A stretch of 64,000 nucleotides of DNA, taken from Micromonospora tarapacensis. Its GTDB lineage: Bacteria > Actinomycetota > Actinomycetes > Mycobacteriales > Micromonosporaceae. A program made the position numbers and the translations under genes. The DNA lies in the NCBI RefSeq assembly GCF_019697375.1, contig NZ_JAHCDI010000004.1, positions 1,661,324 to 1,725,323 of the forward strand. The letters are read 5' to 3'. Below the pieces are notes generated by a model. It saw only the letters and a list, made by a program, of their open reading frames with translations. It was not told where the DNA came from and did not search any database. Positions 29,473 to 38,097 of this stretch are shown piece by piece. Positions within the stretch are counted from its first letter, which is position 1. Each line of letters starts with the position of its first letter.

Positions 29473-30756
29473 CCAGCCGGCCGGTCCGGTGAGCCACCAT
29501 GCCGCGATCGGCAGGTACGCGGGTAGCGCCAGGAGCTTGTCGGCGGTGACGCCCTGTACCCGGCTGCGGGCGACCGCGAGGGTCGCGAGGGTGACCAGCG
29601 GCCCGAGCGGTACGGCGAGCAGGAGCGCGCCGGTCGCGGCGGCGGGGACAAGACCGGACAGTGGCGCGGCGACGGCGAGGCCGGCGGCGCTGAGCAGCGT
29701 GACAGCCACCAGCCGGTACGTGAGGTAGCGGGCGACGCCGAGCGGTGAGGTCCGTACGACGGCGAGCGTGCCCGCTTCGAGGTCGTCCAGCACGATCAGC
29801 GCGCCGGTCATGCCGAACGCGACCGGTACGTGCACCGCGACGATGAGCATCGCCAGGACCGCTTCGTGGGGCGCCGGGTCCACGCCGTGGGTGTGCCGAA
29901 GCCATTCGGCCAGCGGCGGGTAGCCCAGGCGCAGGGCGAGCGCGAGCAGCAGCGGGCTCAGCGCCACCACGGCCAGCATCGAGTCGCGGGTGAGGTTGCG
30001 CAGGTCCGCGCGGGGGAACACCAGCCAGCGCGGTCGGCTGGGCAGCGCCCGCGTGTGCACCACGGCCCGGTGAGGTGGCACCTCCTGGCTGGCGCGTTGA
30101 CGCCAGGTGGCGTAGCCGACGGCTCCCGCCGTGCACAGCGCCAGATATCCGAGCAGCAGGCCGGCCGGGTAGGGGGAGTCGCCGCGCAGCAGCATGAGGG
30201 CGCCGGTGGTGGGCGTGGCGTACCACAGCGGTCCGGTCAGCAGCCCGACGGAGACCGCGAGCGGCACCGCGAGCAGCAGCGCCAGCGGGCCGGGCAACGC
30301 CACCATGAAGGCCACGAACCCGTCCCGCCGGGCGGCGAGGCCGGCGGCGACGGCGAGCAGGAGCAGGCCGCACAGCGCGATCACGGGCAGGGCCGTGCCG
30401 AGTTGGCCGGTCCTCCGCCCGGCGAGCAGCACCGGTAGCGCGCTGAGCGTGGTGAGCACGGCGAGCGGTGCCAGCCGTGCCGTGACCCGTTCCCACGGGT
30501 GTGCCGGGCTGACGCCGAGCGCGTCGGCGACGCCGGTGGACCGGTCGGTGACGGTCAGCGCGCCGGCGAACAGCGTGCCGACCGTGGTGATCTCCAGGAA
30601 GATCAGGTACGGCGTGGCGATCTGGGCGGCCGGCGTCGGCAGCAGCACGAGCAGCCCGGACCAGCAGGCGGCGAGCCCGAGTAGCGCCGCCGGGACGCGC
30701 TGCCGCGACTGGGTGCGCAGTTCGAGTGCGAGCAGGGCGTTCAGTCGCCGGGTCAC
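29335..30756 (-). CDS. ABC-2 type permease
   Basis: A 473-residue membrane protein, GTG 30756 overlapping the ATPase stop (GTGA). It has about twelve hydrophobic segments, in two similar halves around a central cytoplasmic stretch (RASQEVPPHRAVVHTRAL). The first half begins with an amphipathic MTRRLNALLALELRTQSR segment, as in ABC-2 exporters. With the upstream ATPase it should form a drug or lipid exporter controlled by the divergent TetR protein. Its 3' end overlaps that of jetD. Confidence 0.85.
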   Translation of the reverse strand: MTRRLNALLALELRTQSRQRVPAALLGLAACWSGLLVLLPTPAAQIATPYLIFLEITTVGTLFAGALTVTDRSTGVADALGVSPAHPWERVTARLAPLAVLTTLSALPVLLAGRRTGQLGTALPVIALCGLLLLAVAAGLAARRDGFVAFMVALPGPLALLLAVPLAVSVGLLTGPLWYATPTTGALMLLRGDSPYPAGLLLGYLALCTAGAVGYATWRQRASQEVPPHRAVVHTRALPSRPRWLVFPRADLRNLTRDSMLAVVALSPLLLALALRLGYPPLAEWLRHTHGVDPAPHEAVLAMLIVAVHVPVAFGMTGALIVLDDLEAGTLAVVRTSPLGVARYLTYRLVAVTLLSAAGLAVAAPLSGLVPAAATGALLLAVPLGPLVTLATLAVARSRVQGVTADKLLALPAYLPIAAWWLTGPAGWLLAPLPTYWIVRSWPATDTAHLLAGLACATAWLIPLSRRVIRRLG

Positions 30757-31613
30757 GGTGCGGGCCGGTGGCCGGTGACGGCGATGAAGACGTCGGCGAG
30801 CGCGGCCTCGCGGGTGTGTACGGTCCGCACCCGGCCGGTGGCGAGCAGGGCCAGCAGGGCCGGGTCGTCGGTGGCCGGGAACTCGGCCTGCCGCAGCTGT
30901 CCGGCCTCGGTGAACTCGACCGCCACCGAGCGGTGGCCGTGGGCGAGCCGGAGGTTGCGCGGGGTGTCGGTGGCCACGATGGCGCCGTCGCGCATGAACG
31001 CGACCCGGCTGCACAACTCCTCGACGGCCGGCATGTCGTGGGTGGTGAGCAGGACCGTCCGACCGGCGTCCGCCTGCGCGCGGATCACCGCCCGGACGTC
31101 GGCGGCGTTGGCCGGGTCCAGCCCGGAGGTGGGTTCGTCGAGGAACAGCACGTCCGGCCGGTGCAGGATCGCGCGGGCCAGGTTCAGCCGCATCTTCATG
31201 CCCTTGGAGAAGGTCGCGACCCGCTGGTCGGCGGCGTGGGCGAGGCCGACGGTGGCCAGCGCCTGCGCCGGCCGGTCGGCGGGCCGGCGGTAGAGCGCGG
31301 CGAAGGCGGCCAGGTTTTCCCGGGCGGTGAGCTTGGGGAAGTACGCCGGCAGCTCGAACCCCACGCCGATGCGCTCGTACAGCGCCCGTCCGCGACCGGC
31401 GACGGGTCGGCCGAGCACCTCGACGTCGCCGGTGTACCGGTGGTGTTGGCCGGTGAGCACCCGCTGGGTGGTGGACTTGCCGGCGCCGTTGGGCCCGAGC
31501 AGGCCGAACACCTCGCCGGTGGTCACCGCGAAGTCGATGCCGGCCACCGCGTCACGCGCGGCGGCGGGGTAGCGGACCCGGAGCCCTTCGACCCGGACGA
31601 CCTCATTTTGCAT
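30753..31613 (-). CDS. ABC transporter ATP-binding protein
   Basis: A 286-residue ATPase: Walker A LLGPNGAGKST, signature region FSKGMKMRLNLARA (SKGM replaces the usual SGGQ, as in many ABC-2 drug exporters), Walker B VLFLDEPTSGLDP and TTHDMPAVEEL. The start may be ATG 31613 or GTG 31616; both lie inside the first TetR operator, implying a very short or absent leader. It is coupled to the permease. Confidence 0.9.
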   Translation of the reverse strand: MQNEVVRVEGLRVRYPAAARDAVAGIDFAVTTGEVFGLLGPNGAGKSTTQRVLTGQHHRYTGDVEVLGRPVAGRGRALYERIGVGFELPAYFPKLTARENLAAFAALYRRPADRPAQALATVGLAHAADQRVATFSKGMKMRLNLARAILHRPDVLFLDEPTSGLDPANAADVRAVIRAQADAGRTVLLTTHDMPAVEELCSRVAFMRDGAIVATDTPRNLRLAHGHRSVAVEFTEAGQLRQAEFPATDDPALLALLATGRVRTVHTREAALADVFIAVTGHRPAP

Positions 31614-31641
31614 CACGATGCAAAGTTACATCAGCGTGTAA
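31608..31641. promoter_or_regulatory. Two tandem TetR-type operators
   Basis: TTGCATCACGATGCAA (31608-31623) and TTACATCAGCGTGTAA (31626-31641) share the inverted-repeat pattern TTRCATCA..TGYAA, with centres 18 bases apart. They fill the 37-base space between the divergent ABC ATPase and TetR starts. Confidence 0.65.
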
Positions 31642-31650
31642 AGTAGCGCC

Positions 31651-32232
31651 ATGGGGTTGCGGGAGCAGAAGAAGCAGCAGACCCGGGCGGCCCTGGTCGA
31701 CGCGGCGGCGCGGCTGTTCGCGGCGACGGGGTACGACAAGACCACGGTCGCGGACATCGCCGCCGCGGCGGGCGTCTCGACACGTACCTTCTTCTCCTAC
31801 TTCCGGGCCAAGGAGGACGTACTCTTCGCCGGCACCGACCAGCGACTGGCGGCGATCGCGGCGGCGTTCGACACGGTGCGGGCCGAGACCCCGCTGGCGG
31901 CGGTGCATCGCCTCGTCGAGCAGGTGCTGGCGGCCTCGGACGACCTGTCCGACCCGGGCCGGCTGGCCATCATGTTCGCCAGACCCGAGTTGCAGGCGCA
32001 GGCGCTGCGACGGCTGGTCGCCGCGCAGCGGCTGATCGGCGAATGGCTGCGCCGCGCCTACCCCGACCGGTTGGACGACGCGCAGTCCCGCGCGGTGGCC
32101 GGTGCCGTGGTCGGCGCGTTGGTCGGTACGGTCCTGGGTGCCATCGAGCGCGGTGACGCACCATCGGGGCTGCGCGAACAGATCGGCCGTGCCCTCGCGC
32201 TGCTGGAGGACGGGCTGCGCGTCCTCGACTGA
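31651..32232 (+). CDS. TetR-family repressor
   Basis: A 193-residue regulator. The N-terminal helix-turn-helix reads TRAALVDAAARLFAATGYDKTTVADIAAAAGVSTRTFFSYF. The C-terminal ligand domain is alpha-helical and poorly conserved. It is divergent from the ABC exporter with only 37 bases between starts and two matching operators in the gap. It probably represses both directions and is released by a transported compound. Confidence 0.9.
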   Translation: MGLREQKKQQTRAALVDAAARLFAATGYDKTTVADIAAAAGVSTRTFFSYFRAKEDVLFAGTDQRLAAIAAAFDTVRAETPLAAVHRLVEQVLAASDDLSDPGRLAIMFARPELQAQALRRLVAAQRLIGEWLRRAYPDRLDDAQSRAVAGAVVGALVGTVLGAIERGDAPSGLREQIGRALALLEDGLRVLD

Positions 32233-32307
32233 GCACCGCGACCGTCGGGTCAGCGGGCGCGCGCACCCCCGGTGAATCCCGCTGACGCACGTGGCATGCT
32301 GCTGGCC

Positions 32308-33231
32308 ATGCGTCAGCCCGGGAGCGTGGTCTCTGTCATCAACTACAAGGGCGGCGTGGGCAAGACGACGTTGACGGCGAACATCGGGGCCGAGTTGGCC
32401 ACGCGCGGCCTCACCGTGCTCCTGATCGACCTGGACCCGCAGGCGAGCCTGACCTTCTCCTTCTACCAGCCGCACCAGTGGGAGCGGGACCTCGCCGACG
32501 AGCGCACCATCCTCCAGTGGTTCGGTGCGGTGCTGGGCTCCGGCGGCTCCCGCCCGCTCGATCCGTACGTGGTGACCCCGCCGGTGGTCAACGAGGTGAT
32601 CGCCCGCGCCGGCCCGGGCCGGCTGGACCTGGTCCCGTCGCACCTCATGCTGATCGACGCCGACCTCGACTTCGCCGCCGACCTGGGCGGCTCCCGGTTC
32701 CAGCACGGCAGCCCGCGCTACCTGCCGCTGCACCGGGCGCTGGCCGACGCGCTCGACGACACGTCCTTTCCCGGGTACGACGCCGTCCTGATCGACTGCG
32801 CGCCCAACTTCACCATGGTCACCCGCACCGGTATCGTCGCCAGCGATCACATCCTGATTCCGGCGAAGGCGGACTACCTCTCCACGCTCGGCATCGACTA
32901 TCTCCGCAAGAAGCTCTCCGAACTGGTACGCGACTACAACCGGGTGGCGGGCGGCGCCGTCGCGAAGATCAACCCCACGATTCTCGGTGTCGTACTCACC
33001 ATGATCCAGTACGCCGGCTCCGGGCCGATCCTCGCCCAGCGCAACTTCATCGAACAGCCCAGCAGCGTCGAACTGCCGGTGTTCCGGCAGATGATCCGGG
33101 ACAACAAGACCCTCTTCGCTCCCGCCGGCGAGCACGGGATTCCGGCCGTCCTGCTGCCCCACGCGAACCCCACAGTCCAGTACGAGCTACAGCAGCTCGC
33201 CAGCGAGTTCCTCGCCCGGATCCGAAACTAG
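32308..33231 (+). CDS. ParA-family ATPase
   Basis: A 307-residue protein (ATG 32308; ATG 32296 and GTG 32272 are also in frame). The deviant Walker A KGGVGKTT sits in SVINYKGGVGKTTLTANIGA, followed by VLLIDLDPQASLTF and YDAVLIDCAPNF. It is longer than minimal plasmid ParA and has no ParB partner; instead a small SAP-like protein follows by 8 bases. Members of this group occur in mobile or conflict loci as well as in partition. No parS-like repeats were seen nearby. Confidence 0.85.
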   Translation: MRQPGSVVSVINYKGGVGKTTLTANIGAELATRGLTVLLIDLDPQASLTFSFYQPHQWERDLADERTILQWFGAVLGSGGSRPLDPYVVTPPVVNEVIARAGPGRLDLVPSHLMLIDADLDFAADLGGSRFQHGSPRYLPLHRALADALDDTSFPGYDAVLIDCAPNFTMVTRTGIVASDHILIPAKADYLSTLGIDYLRKKLSELVRDYNRVAGGAVAKINPTILGVVLTMIQYAGSGPILAQRNFIEQPSSVELPVFRQMIRDNKTLFAPAGEHGIPAVLLPHANPTVQYELQQLASEFLARIRN

Positions 33232-33239
33232 GAGCATTC

Positions 33240-33695
33240 GTGACCAGCCCAGCCGACCTGAGCCACGCCGTACTGCTGCGGGTGGCGGACTTCCTGCGGA
33301 CGCTTCCGGCGGACCAGTTGGCCGCGCTGGCCGACGGGTCCGCCCGGTTGCAGCTCGCGGCGACGGGCGCGACCGCGGCGACCCGCGACCGGCCGGCGGG
33401 TGCGCCGGTGGGGACCAGGGCCACGGGTCGAACGGCGAAGACCGCGCCGGCGCTGTCGGTCGACCCGGAGCGGGTCCGTGCCGACCTGGCCGCGATCGAC
33501 GACCGGACGGCCGCCGGGCGCTACCTCGACGACCTGCGGCTGACCGTGCCGCAGCTGAAGGCGCTCGCCAGGCAACTCGGCATCGCGGTGCCCAGTCGGG
33601 CGACCAAGCCGGACGTGCGGCGCGACATCGTGCAGTGGACGGTCGGCCGGCGGCTCGACTCCTCGGCGATCAGCCGGCCGGCGCCGGCCGGCTGA
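33240..33695 (+). CDS. Small SAP-like domain protein, ParA partner
   Basis: A 151-residue protein starting at GTG 33240 behind AGGAGC, 8 bases after the ParA-like gene. The N-terminal part (LLRVADFLRTLPADQLAALADG) is helical. A basic, low-complexity linker follows. The C terminus YLDDLRLTVPQLKALARQLG, continuing IAVPSRATKPDVRRDIVQW, resembles SAP/Rho-N DNA-binding helices. It probably supplies DNA binding to the ParA ATPase, in place of ParB. No specific family name is recognised. Confidence 0.65.
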   Translation: MTSPADLSHAVLLRVADFLRTLPADQLAALADGSARLQLAATGATAATRDRPAGAPVGTRATGRTAKTAPALSVDPERVRADLAAIDDRTAAGRYLDDLRLTVPQLKALARQLGIAVPSRATKPDVRRDIVQWTVGRRLDSSAISRPAPAG

Positions 33696-33702
33696 CCCGC
33701 GC

Positions 33703-35838
33703 TCAGCCGGGCCGCTCCGCCGCGTCCAGCGCGCGGCGCACCTCGTCGAGGACCGCGTCCCACGACGCGCGCGGTGCCGCGCCGCGCACCTGACCGGCGA
33801 GGTGCTCGGCGAGCCGGCGCAACGCCCGGTCGGTGAACAGCCCGCCGGGCTCCACCGCCGGCGGCTCCGGCCGCGGTGGCACGGTCATCGGCAGCGGATC
33901 CGCGACGCAGACGATGTCCAGATAGGCCGTGGTGCGGGTCAGCGCCACGTACAGCAGCCGGTGCCCACGCTCGTCCTCGGCCACGATCTGTTCCGGCTCG
34001 ACCACGACGACCGCGTCGAACTCCAGCCCCTTCGCCTCCTGCGGACTCACCAGGTTGACCGAGCCGCCCAGCTCACCGCGCTGCGTGCTGCTCCAGCCGA
34101 CACCGTTGTCGGCCAGCGCGGCCTCCACCTCGCGGCGACAGCGTGCCGGGCAGACGATCCCGACGAAGGCGCCGTTGTCGGCGTGCGCGGCGGCCAGGGC
34201 GACCACCCGCCCGGCCCGCTCGGTCAGCGAGACCCGGTGGATCCCGGGCTCGGCCGGACCCGTCCGCACCACCTCCGGCGGCGTCACGCCGGCAGCGGCC
34301 ACCGGCAGCACCCGGGCGGCGAGCCGGTACGCCTGCGCGGGCACCCGGTAGCCGTACCGCAGCGGGGCGATCGTCACGGGATGGACCGCAGGCAGGTGAT
34401 CGGTCACCTCGGTCCAGTCGTCACGGGCCCACGGGCCGGTCGACTGGGCGAGATCCCCGATCAGGGTGAACGAGCCGCTCGCGCAGCGGCGGCCGACGGC
34501 CCGCAGCTGCATCGGCGACAGGTCCTGCGCCTCGTCGATCACCACGTGCGCGTACTGCCGCCCCGGGCCGTCGACGAGCCGCTCCACCTCGTCCAGGAGC
34601 GGCAGATCCGCCGCGGCCCAGACCTCCTCGGAGAGCCGGTCCGCGCCCTGGCGGTGCAACCGGGCGACCTCCTCGGCGGTGAACGCCGTGCCGGCCGCGG
34701 CGCGCAGCCGCGCCGCCGAGCCGAACAGGTCGCGCAGGAACGCCGCCGCCGACTGCTGCGGCCACAGCCGCTCGACGAGATTCGCCACCGCGGGCGCCCC
34801 GGCCGGGTCGACGCCGGCCCGCTGACCGACCAGGTGGTTCACCCGGTCCCAGAACAGGCGCCGCTGCTGGGAGTACGGCAGGTCGGCCGCGTTCGCCACC
34901 GCCGTCGCCTCGGCCAGCTCCGTCCCGGGCACGGTGACGAACCGCCCGCCCAGCAGGAGCCGTTCGGCCGGCTCGGGCACCCCCACCCGGTTGCGCAGCG
35001 CGCGGGAGAGCAGGCCGGCCATCCGGGCTTCGCCCTTGAGCCGGGTCACCTCGGCCGGCTCGGTCCGGCCGCGGCGCACGTCGGGCGCCAGCCGGGCGAC
35101 GTCACGGAGCAACACCTCGGCGTCGCCCAGCTCGGGCAGCACCCGGCCGATGTAGCGCATGAAGGTCGGGTTCGGTCCGACCACCAGCACGTCGGTCGGC
35201 ACCAGGTCGGGGCTGTTGAACAGCAGCCAGGAGACGCGGTGCAGGGCGACCGCCGTCTTGCCGGTGCCCGGCCCGCCCTCGATCACCAGCACCTGCTCCA
35301 TCGGCGCCCGGATCAGCTCGAACTGGGCCGCCTGGATCGTCGCCACGATGTCGCGCAGCTCGCCGGTACGCGCCCTGGCCAGGTCGTCGAGCAGGCGCTG
35401 GTCGGGCCCGTCCATCGCGTCCGCGAGCTGGGCGAAGAGCAGGTCGGCGAAGTCCTGGACCGTGTTGCCGGCGCACTGGAAACTGCGCTTGCGCACCAGG
35501 CCGCGAGGGTCGGCATGGCTCGCCTCGAAGTATGGTGCGGCGGCCGGGGCCTGCCAGTTCGCGACCTGCACCTCGCTGTGCTCGTCGAGCACGACGTGCC
35601 GGCCGATGTAGAGCACGTCGCCCGAGTCGTCGTCGATCCGGCCGAACGCCACCGCCTCGTCGTCGCCGCCGAGGGTCTCGGCGGTCGTCTCGGCGTAGCG
35701 CTTCAGGTGCACGGCGGCGCCGTGATGCGCCGCCGCCCCGCTCACCTCCGTCAGTCCGTCCCGCCGGCGGGCTCGATGCCGGGCCGCCGCGTCGAAGAAG
35801 GTCTGCTCGTTGGCGATTTCCGACGATTTGCTGCCCAC
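33703..35838 (-). CDS. HelD/HelR-like superfamily 1 ATPase
   Basis: A 711-residue protein. The GTG at 35838 has AGGAG seven bases upstream; the frame extends to 35868. It begins with the HelD-type N-terminal arm (SSEIANEQTFFDAAARHRAR), then LYIGRHVVLDEHSEVQVANW. Helicase motifs are GGPGTGKTAVALHR, HVVIDEAQDLSPMQLRAVGRR, LIGDLAQ, SPQEAKGLEFDAVVVV and LLYVALTRT. HelD family members detach RNA polymerase from nucleic acids, and some actinobacterial ones (HelR) confer rifampicin tolerance. Whether this copy does so is not visible here. Confidence 0.88.
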   Translation of the reverse strand: MGSKSSEIANEQTFFDAAARHRARRRDGLTEVSGAAAHHGAAVHLKRYAETTAETLGGDDEAVAFGRIDDDSGDVLYIGRHVVLDEHSEVQVANWQAPAAAPYFEASHADPRGLVRKRSFQCAGNTVQDFADLLFAQLADAMDGPDQRLLDDLARARTGELRDIVATIQAAQFELIRAPMEQVLVIEGGPGTGKTAVALHRVSWLLFNSPDLVPTDVLVVGPNPTFMRYIGRVLPELGDAEVLLRDVARLAPDVRRGRTEPAEVTRLKGEARMAGLLSRALRNRVGVPEPAERLLLGGRFVTVPGTELAEATAVANAADLPYSQQRRLFWDRVNHLVGQRAGVDPAGAPAVANLVERLWPQQSAAAFLRDLFGSAARLRAAAGTAFTAEEVARLHRQGADRLSEEVWAAADLPLLDEVERLVDGPGRQYAHVVIDEAQDLSPMQLRAVGRRCASGSFTLIGDLAQSTGPWARDDWTEVTDHLPAVHPVTIAPLRYGYRVPAQAYRLAARVLPVAAAGVTPPEVVRTGPAEPGIHRVSLTERAGRVVALAAAHADNGAFVGIVCPARCRREVEAALADNGVGWSSTQRGELGGSVNLVSPQEAKGLEFDAVVVVEPEQIVAEDERGHRLLYVALTRTTAYLDIVCVADPLPMTVPPRPEPPAVEPGGLFTDRALRRLAEHLAGQVRGAAPRASWDAVLDEVRRALDAAERPG

Positions 35839-36000
35839 GTGCGCTCCTGACTCCGGCGGAACCGCCACACCCTATCCCCACGAACGGCGACGGCTGCTGC
35901 GCCCGTCGTCGCCGTCGCTGACCGGCGTGTAACAAGAGAGCCACGTCGATGAAACGCGGTGCTGGGATCGTCGGACTTCGATCTTGTGAGGGAGGCGGCG

Positions 36001-37614
36001 GTGACGATACCGACGACGCGGCGGCAGTTCCTACAGGCCGTCGGGGTTTCCGGCGGTGCGGGCGTTCTCTACAGCACGATGGGCGCGCTGGGCCTGACGC
36101 CCGCCGCGCAGGCGGCACCGCCGTTCCGGGCGCCCGACCGATCCGATTTCACCCTGACCGGCCGGGGCGCGAAGTCCGTCGTCGTCCTCGGCGCCGGCAT
36201 CGCCGGCCTGGCCACCGCCTACGAACTCGGCAAGGCGGGCTACCGGGTGCGGATTTTGGAGGCGCGCACCCGCCCCGGCGGGCGCAACTGGACGGTCCGT
36301 GCCGGCACCACCGAGACCGACCTGGACGGGCGGACCCAGCGGGCCCGGTTCAGCGGCGGGCAGTACCTCAACGCCGGCCCGGCGCGCATCGCGCAGCACA
36401 TGGTCACCCTCGACTACTGCCGGGAACTCGGCGTGCCGATCGAGATCTTCGGCAACCAGAACGCCGACGCCTACTACGTCAACGAGAACGCCGGGCCGCT
36501 CTCCGGCAGGCCGATCCGGCACCGGGAGGCGAAGGCGGACGTTTACGGCTACGTCTCCGAACTGCTCGCCAAGGCCACCGACCAGGGTGCGCTCGACGGC
36601 TACCTGACCGGCGACGACCAGGAACGGCTGCTGGAGTTCCTGCGCGGCTTCGGCGCCATCGGCGGCCGGGTGGCCGGCGACCCGGCGGCCAGCTGGAAGT
36701 ACGCGGGCACCAACCGGCGCGGCTACGAGGTGGAACCGGGCGCCGGTTTCGAGGCCGGTACGCCGAAGCTCGCGCCGTATCCGTTGGAGGACATCCTGGC
36801 CAGCGGCGTCGGGCGGTACTTCTCCTTCGAGTTCGGCTACGACCAGGCGATGCTGATGTTCCAGCCGGTCGGCGGGATGGACCGCATCGCGTACGCCCTG
36901 GAGGAGGCCGTGGGCCGGCGCTTCATCACCTACGGTGCCGAGGTGCGGTCCATCTCGAACACCGGATCCGGTGTCTCCGTGGTCTACCGCGGGCACGGTG
37001 GCCGGCCGCGGATCGCCACCGCCGACTTCTGCGTCTGCACCATCCCGCCGCAGGTGCTGGCGAAGATCCCGTCGAACCTCACCCAGCCGGTGCGGGACGC
37101 GCTCGGCTACCCGGTCCCGGTGAGCACCGGCAAGATCGGTTTGCAGTACCGCCGGCGCTGGTGGGAACAGGACGAGAACATCTACTCCGGCATCACCAAC
37201 ACCAACCTGGACCTCGCCACGATCTGGTACCCGTCCTACGGCTACCACGGCGCCAAGGGCCTGGTCGTCGGCTACTACAACTTCGGCGGCAACGCACAGG
37301 CGTACGCGGCGCTGACCCCCGCCGAGCGGGAGGCCCGGGCCGTCGCCCAGGGCGTCAGGATCCACGGCGAGAAGTACCGCACCGAGCTGGAGACCTCGTT
37401 CTCCGTCGCCTGGGAGCGCACCCGCCACTCGGAGGGCGGCTGGGTGTCGTGGCCGTCGCGGACCAGCGGGCAGTACGGCCGGTTGCTGGAACCGGACGGG
37501 CGGGTCTACTTCGCCGGTGACCACCTCAGCCACTACATCGCCTGGCAGGCCGGTGCGTTCGAGTCGGCCCGCAAGGTGGTCACCGACCTGCACGCCCGCG
37601 TCATGTCGAGCTGA
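36001..37614 (+). CDS. Tat-exported flavin amine oxidase
   Basis: A 537-residue protein. GTG 36001 follows GGGAGG and gives a twin-arginine signal, TTRRQFLQAVGVSGGAGVLY. The FAD-binding Rossmann motif is VVVLGAGIAGLATAYELGKAG with ILEARTRPGGRNWT. The C-terminal flavin contact is VYFAGDHLSHYIAWQAGAFE. The order and length suit L-amino-acid or monoamine oxidases, which release H2O2 and ammonia outside the cell. The substrate is unknown. It is transcribed alone; DUF2267 follows after 75 bases. Confidence 0.88.
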   Translation: MTIPTTRRQFLQAVGVSGGAGVLYSTMGALGLTPAAQAAPPFRAPDRSDFTLTGRGAKSVVVLGAGIAGLATAYELGKAGYRVRILEARTRPGGRNWTVRAGTTETDLDGRTQRARFSGGQYLNAGPARIAQHMVTLDYCRELGVPIEIFGNQNADAYYVNENAGPLSGRPIRHREAKADVYGYVSELLAKATDQGALDGYLTGDDQERLLEFLRGFGAIGGRVAGDPAASWKYAGTNRRGYEVEPGAGFEAGTPKLAPYPLEDILASGVGRYFSFEFGYDQAMLMFQPVGGMDRIAYALEEAVGRRFITYGAEVRSISNTGSGVSVVYRGHGGRPRIATADFCVCTIPPQVLAKIPSNLTQPVRDALGYPVPVSTGKIGLQYRRRWWEQDENIYSGITNTNLDLATIWYPSYGYHGAKGLVVGYYNFGGNAQAYAALTPAEREARAVAQGVRIHGEKYRTELETSFSVAWERTRHSEGGWVSWPSRTSGQYGRLLEPDGRVYFAGDHLSHYIAWQAGAFESARKVVTDLHARVMSS

Positions 37615-37689
37615 CCGGCACCGGGGCCGGTTTGCCGCCGGTGACCCGGGGTAACCGCACCCTTTCGGTCGACGGAGGGACGACGGGGC

Positions 37690-38076
37690 ATGGCTGAACT
37701 GCAGTTCTTCGAGAAGGTGGCCGGACGGGCGGGCGTCGCGCCGGACACGGCGCAGGCGTTGACGGTGGCCACCCTGCGCACCCTCACGGAGCGGATCAGC
37801 GGCGGCGAGGCGGCCAGGCTGGCCGACCGGGTCGCGTACGAGCTGCGCGACTACCTGACCAAGGGCACGGAGGAGCCGGAGGCCTTCGGGTACGACGAGT
37901 TCCTGCGGCGGGTGACGGAACGCGCCGGGGTGGATCCCGAGCTCGCCGAGCGCGGCGTACGGGCCGTCCTGCAGACCCTGCACCCGGTGGCCGGGCACCG
38001 CGAGTTCACCGACGCGCTGGCGCAGCTGCCGGCGCAGCTGCGCAACCTGGTCCAGCCGCTGCCCCGCGCACCCTGA
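37690..38076 (+). CDS. DUF2267 protein
   Basis: A 128-residue protein starting MAELQFFEKVAGRAGV. It contains two similar helical repeats (QFFEKVAGRAGVAPDTA and EFLRRVTERAGVDPELAERG), each followed by RTL/LQTLHPV-type segments, the DUF2267 hallmark. Function is unknown. It ends 21 bases before the TrkA/RyR gene and may be co-transcribed. Confidence 0.85.
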   Translation: MAELQFFEKVAGRAGVAPDTAQALTVATLRTLTERISGGEAARLADRVAYELRDYLTKGTEEPEAFGYDEFLRRVTERAGVDPELAERGVRAVLQTLHPVAGHREFTDALAQLPAQLRNLVQPLPRAP

Positions 38077-38097
38077 CCGGTCCTCACCTGCGAAAAA

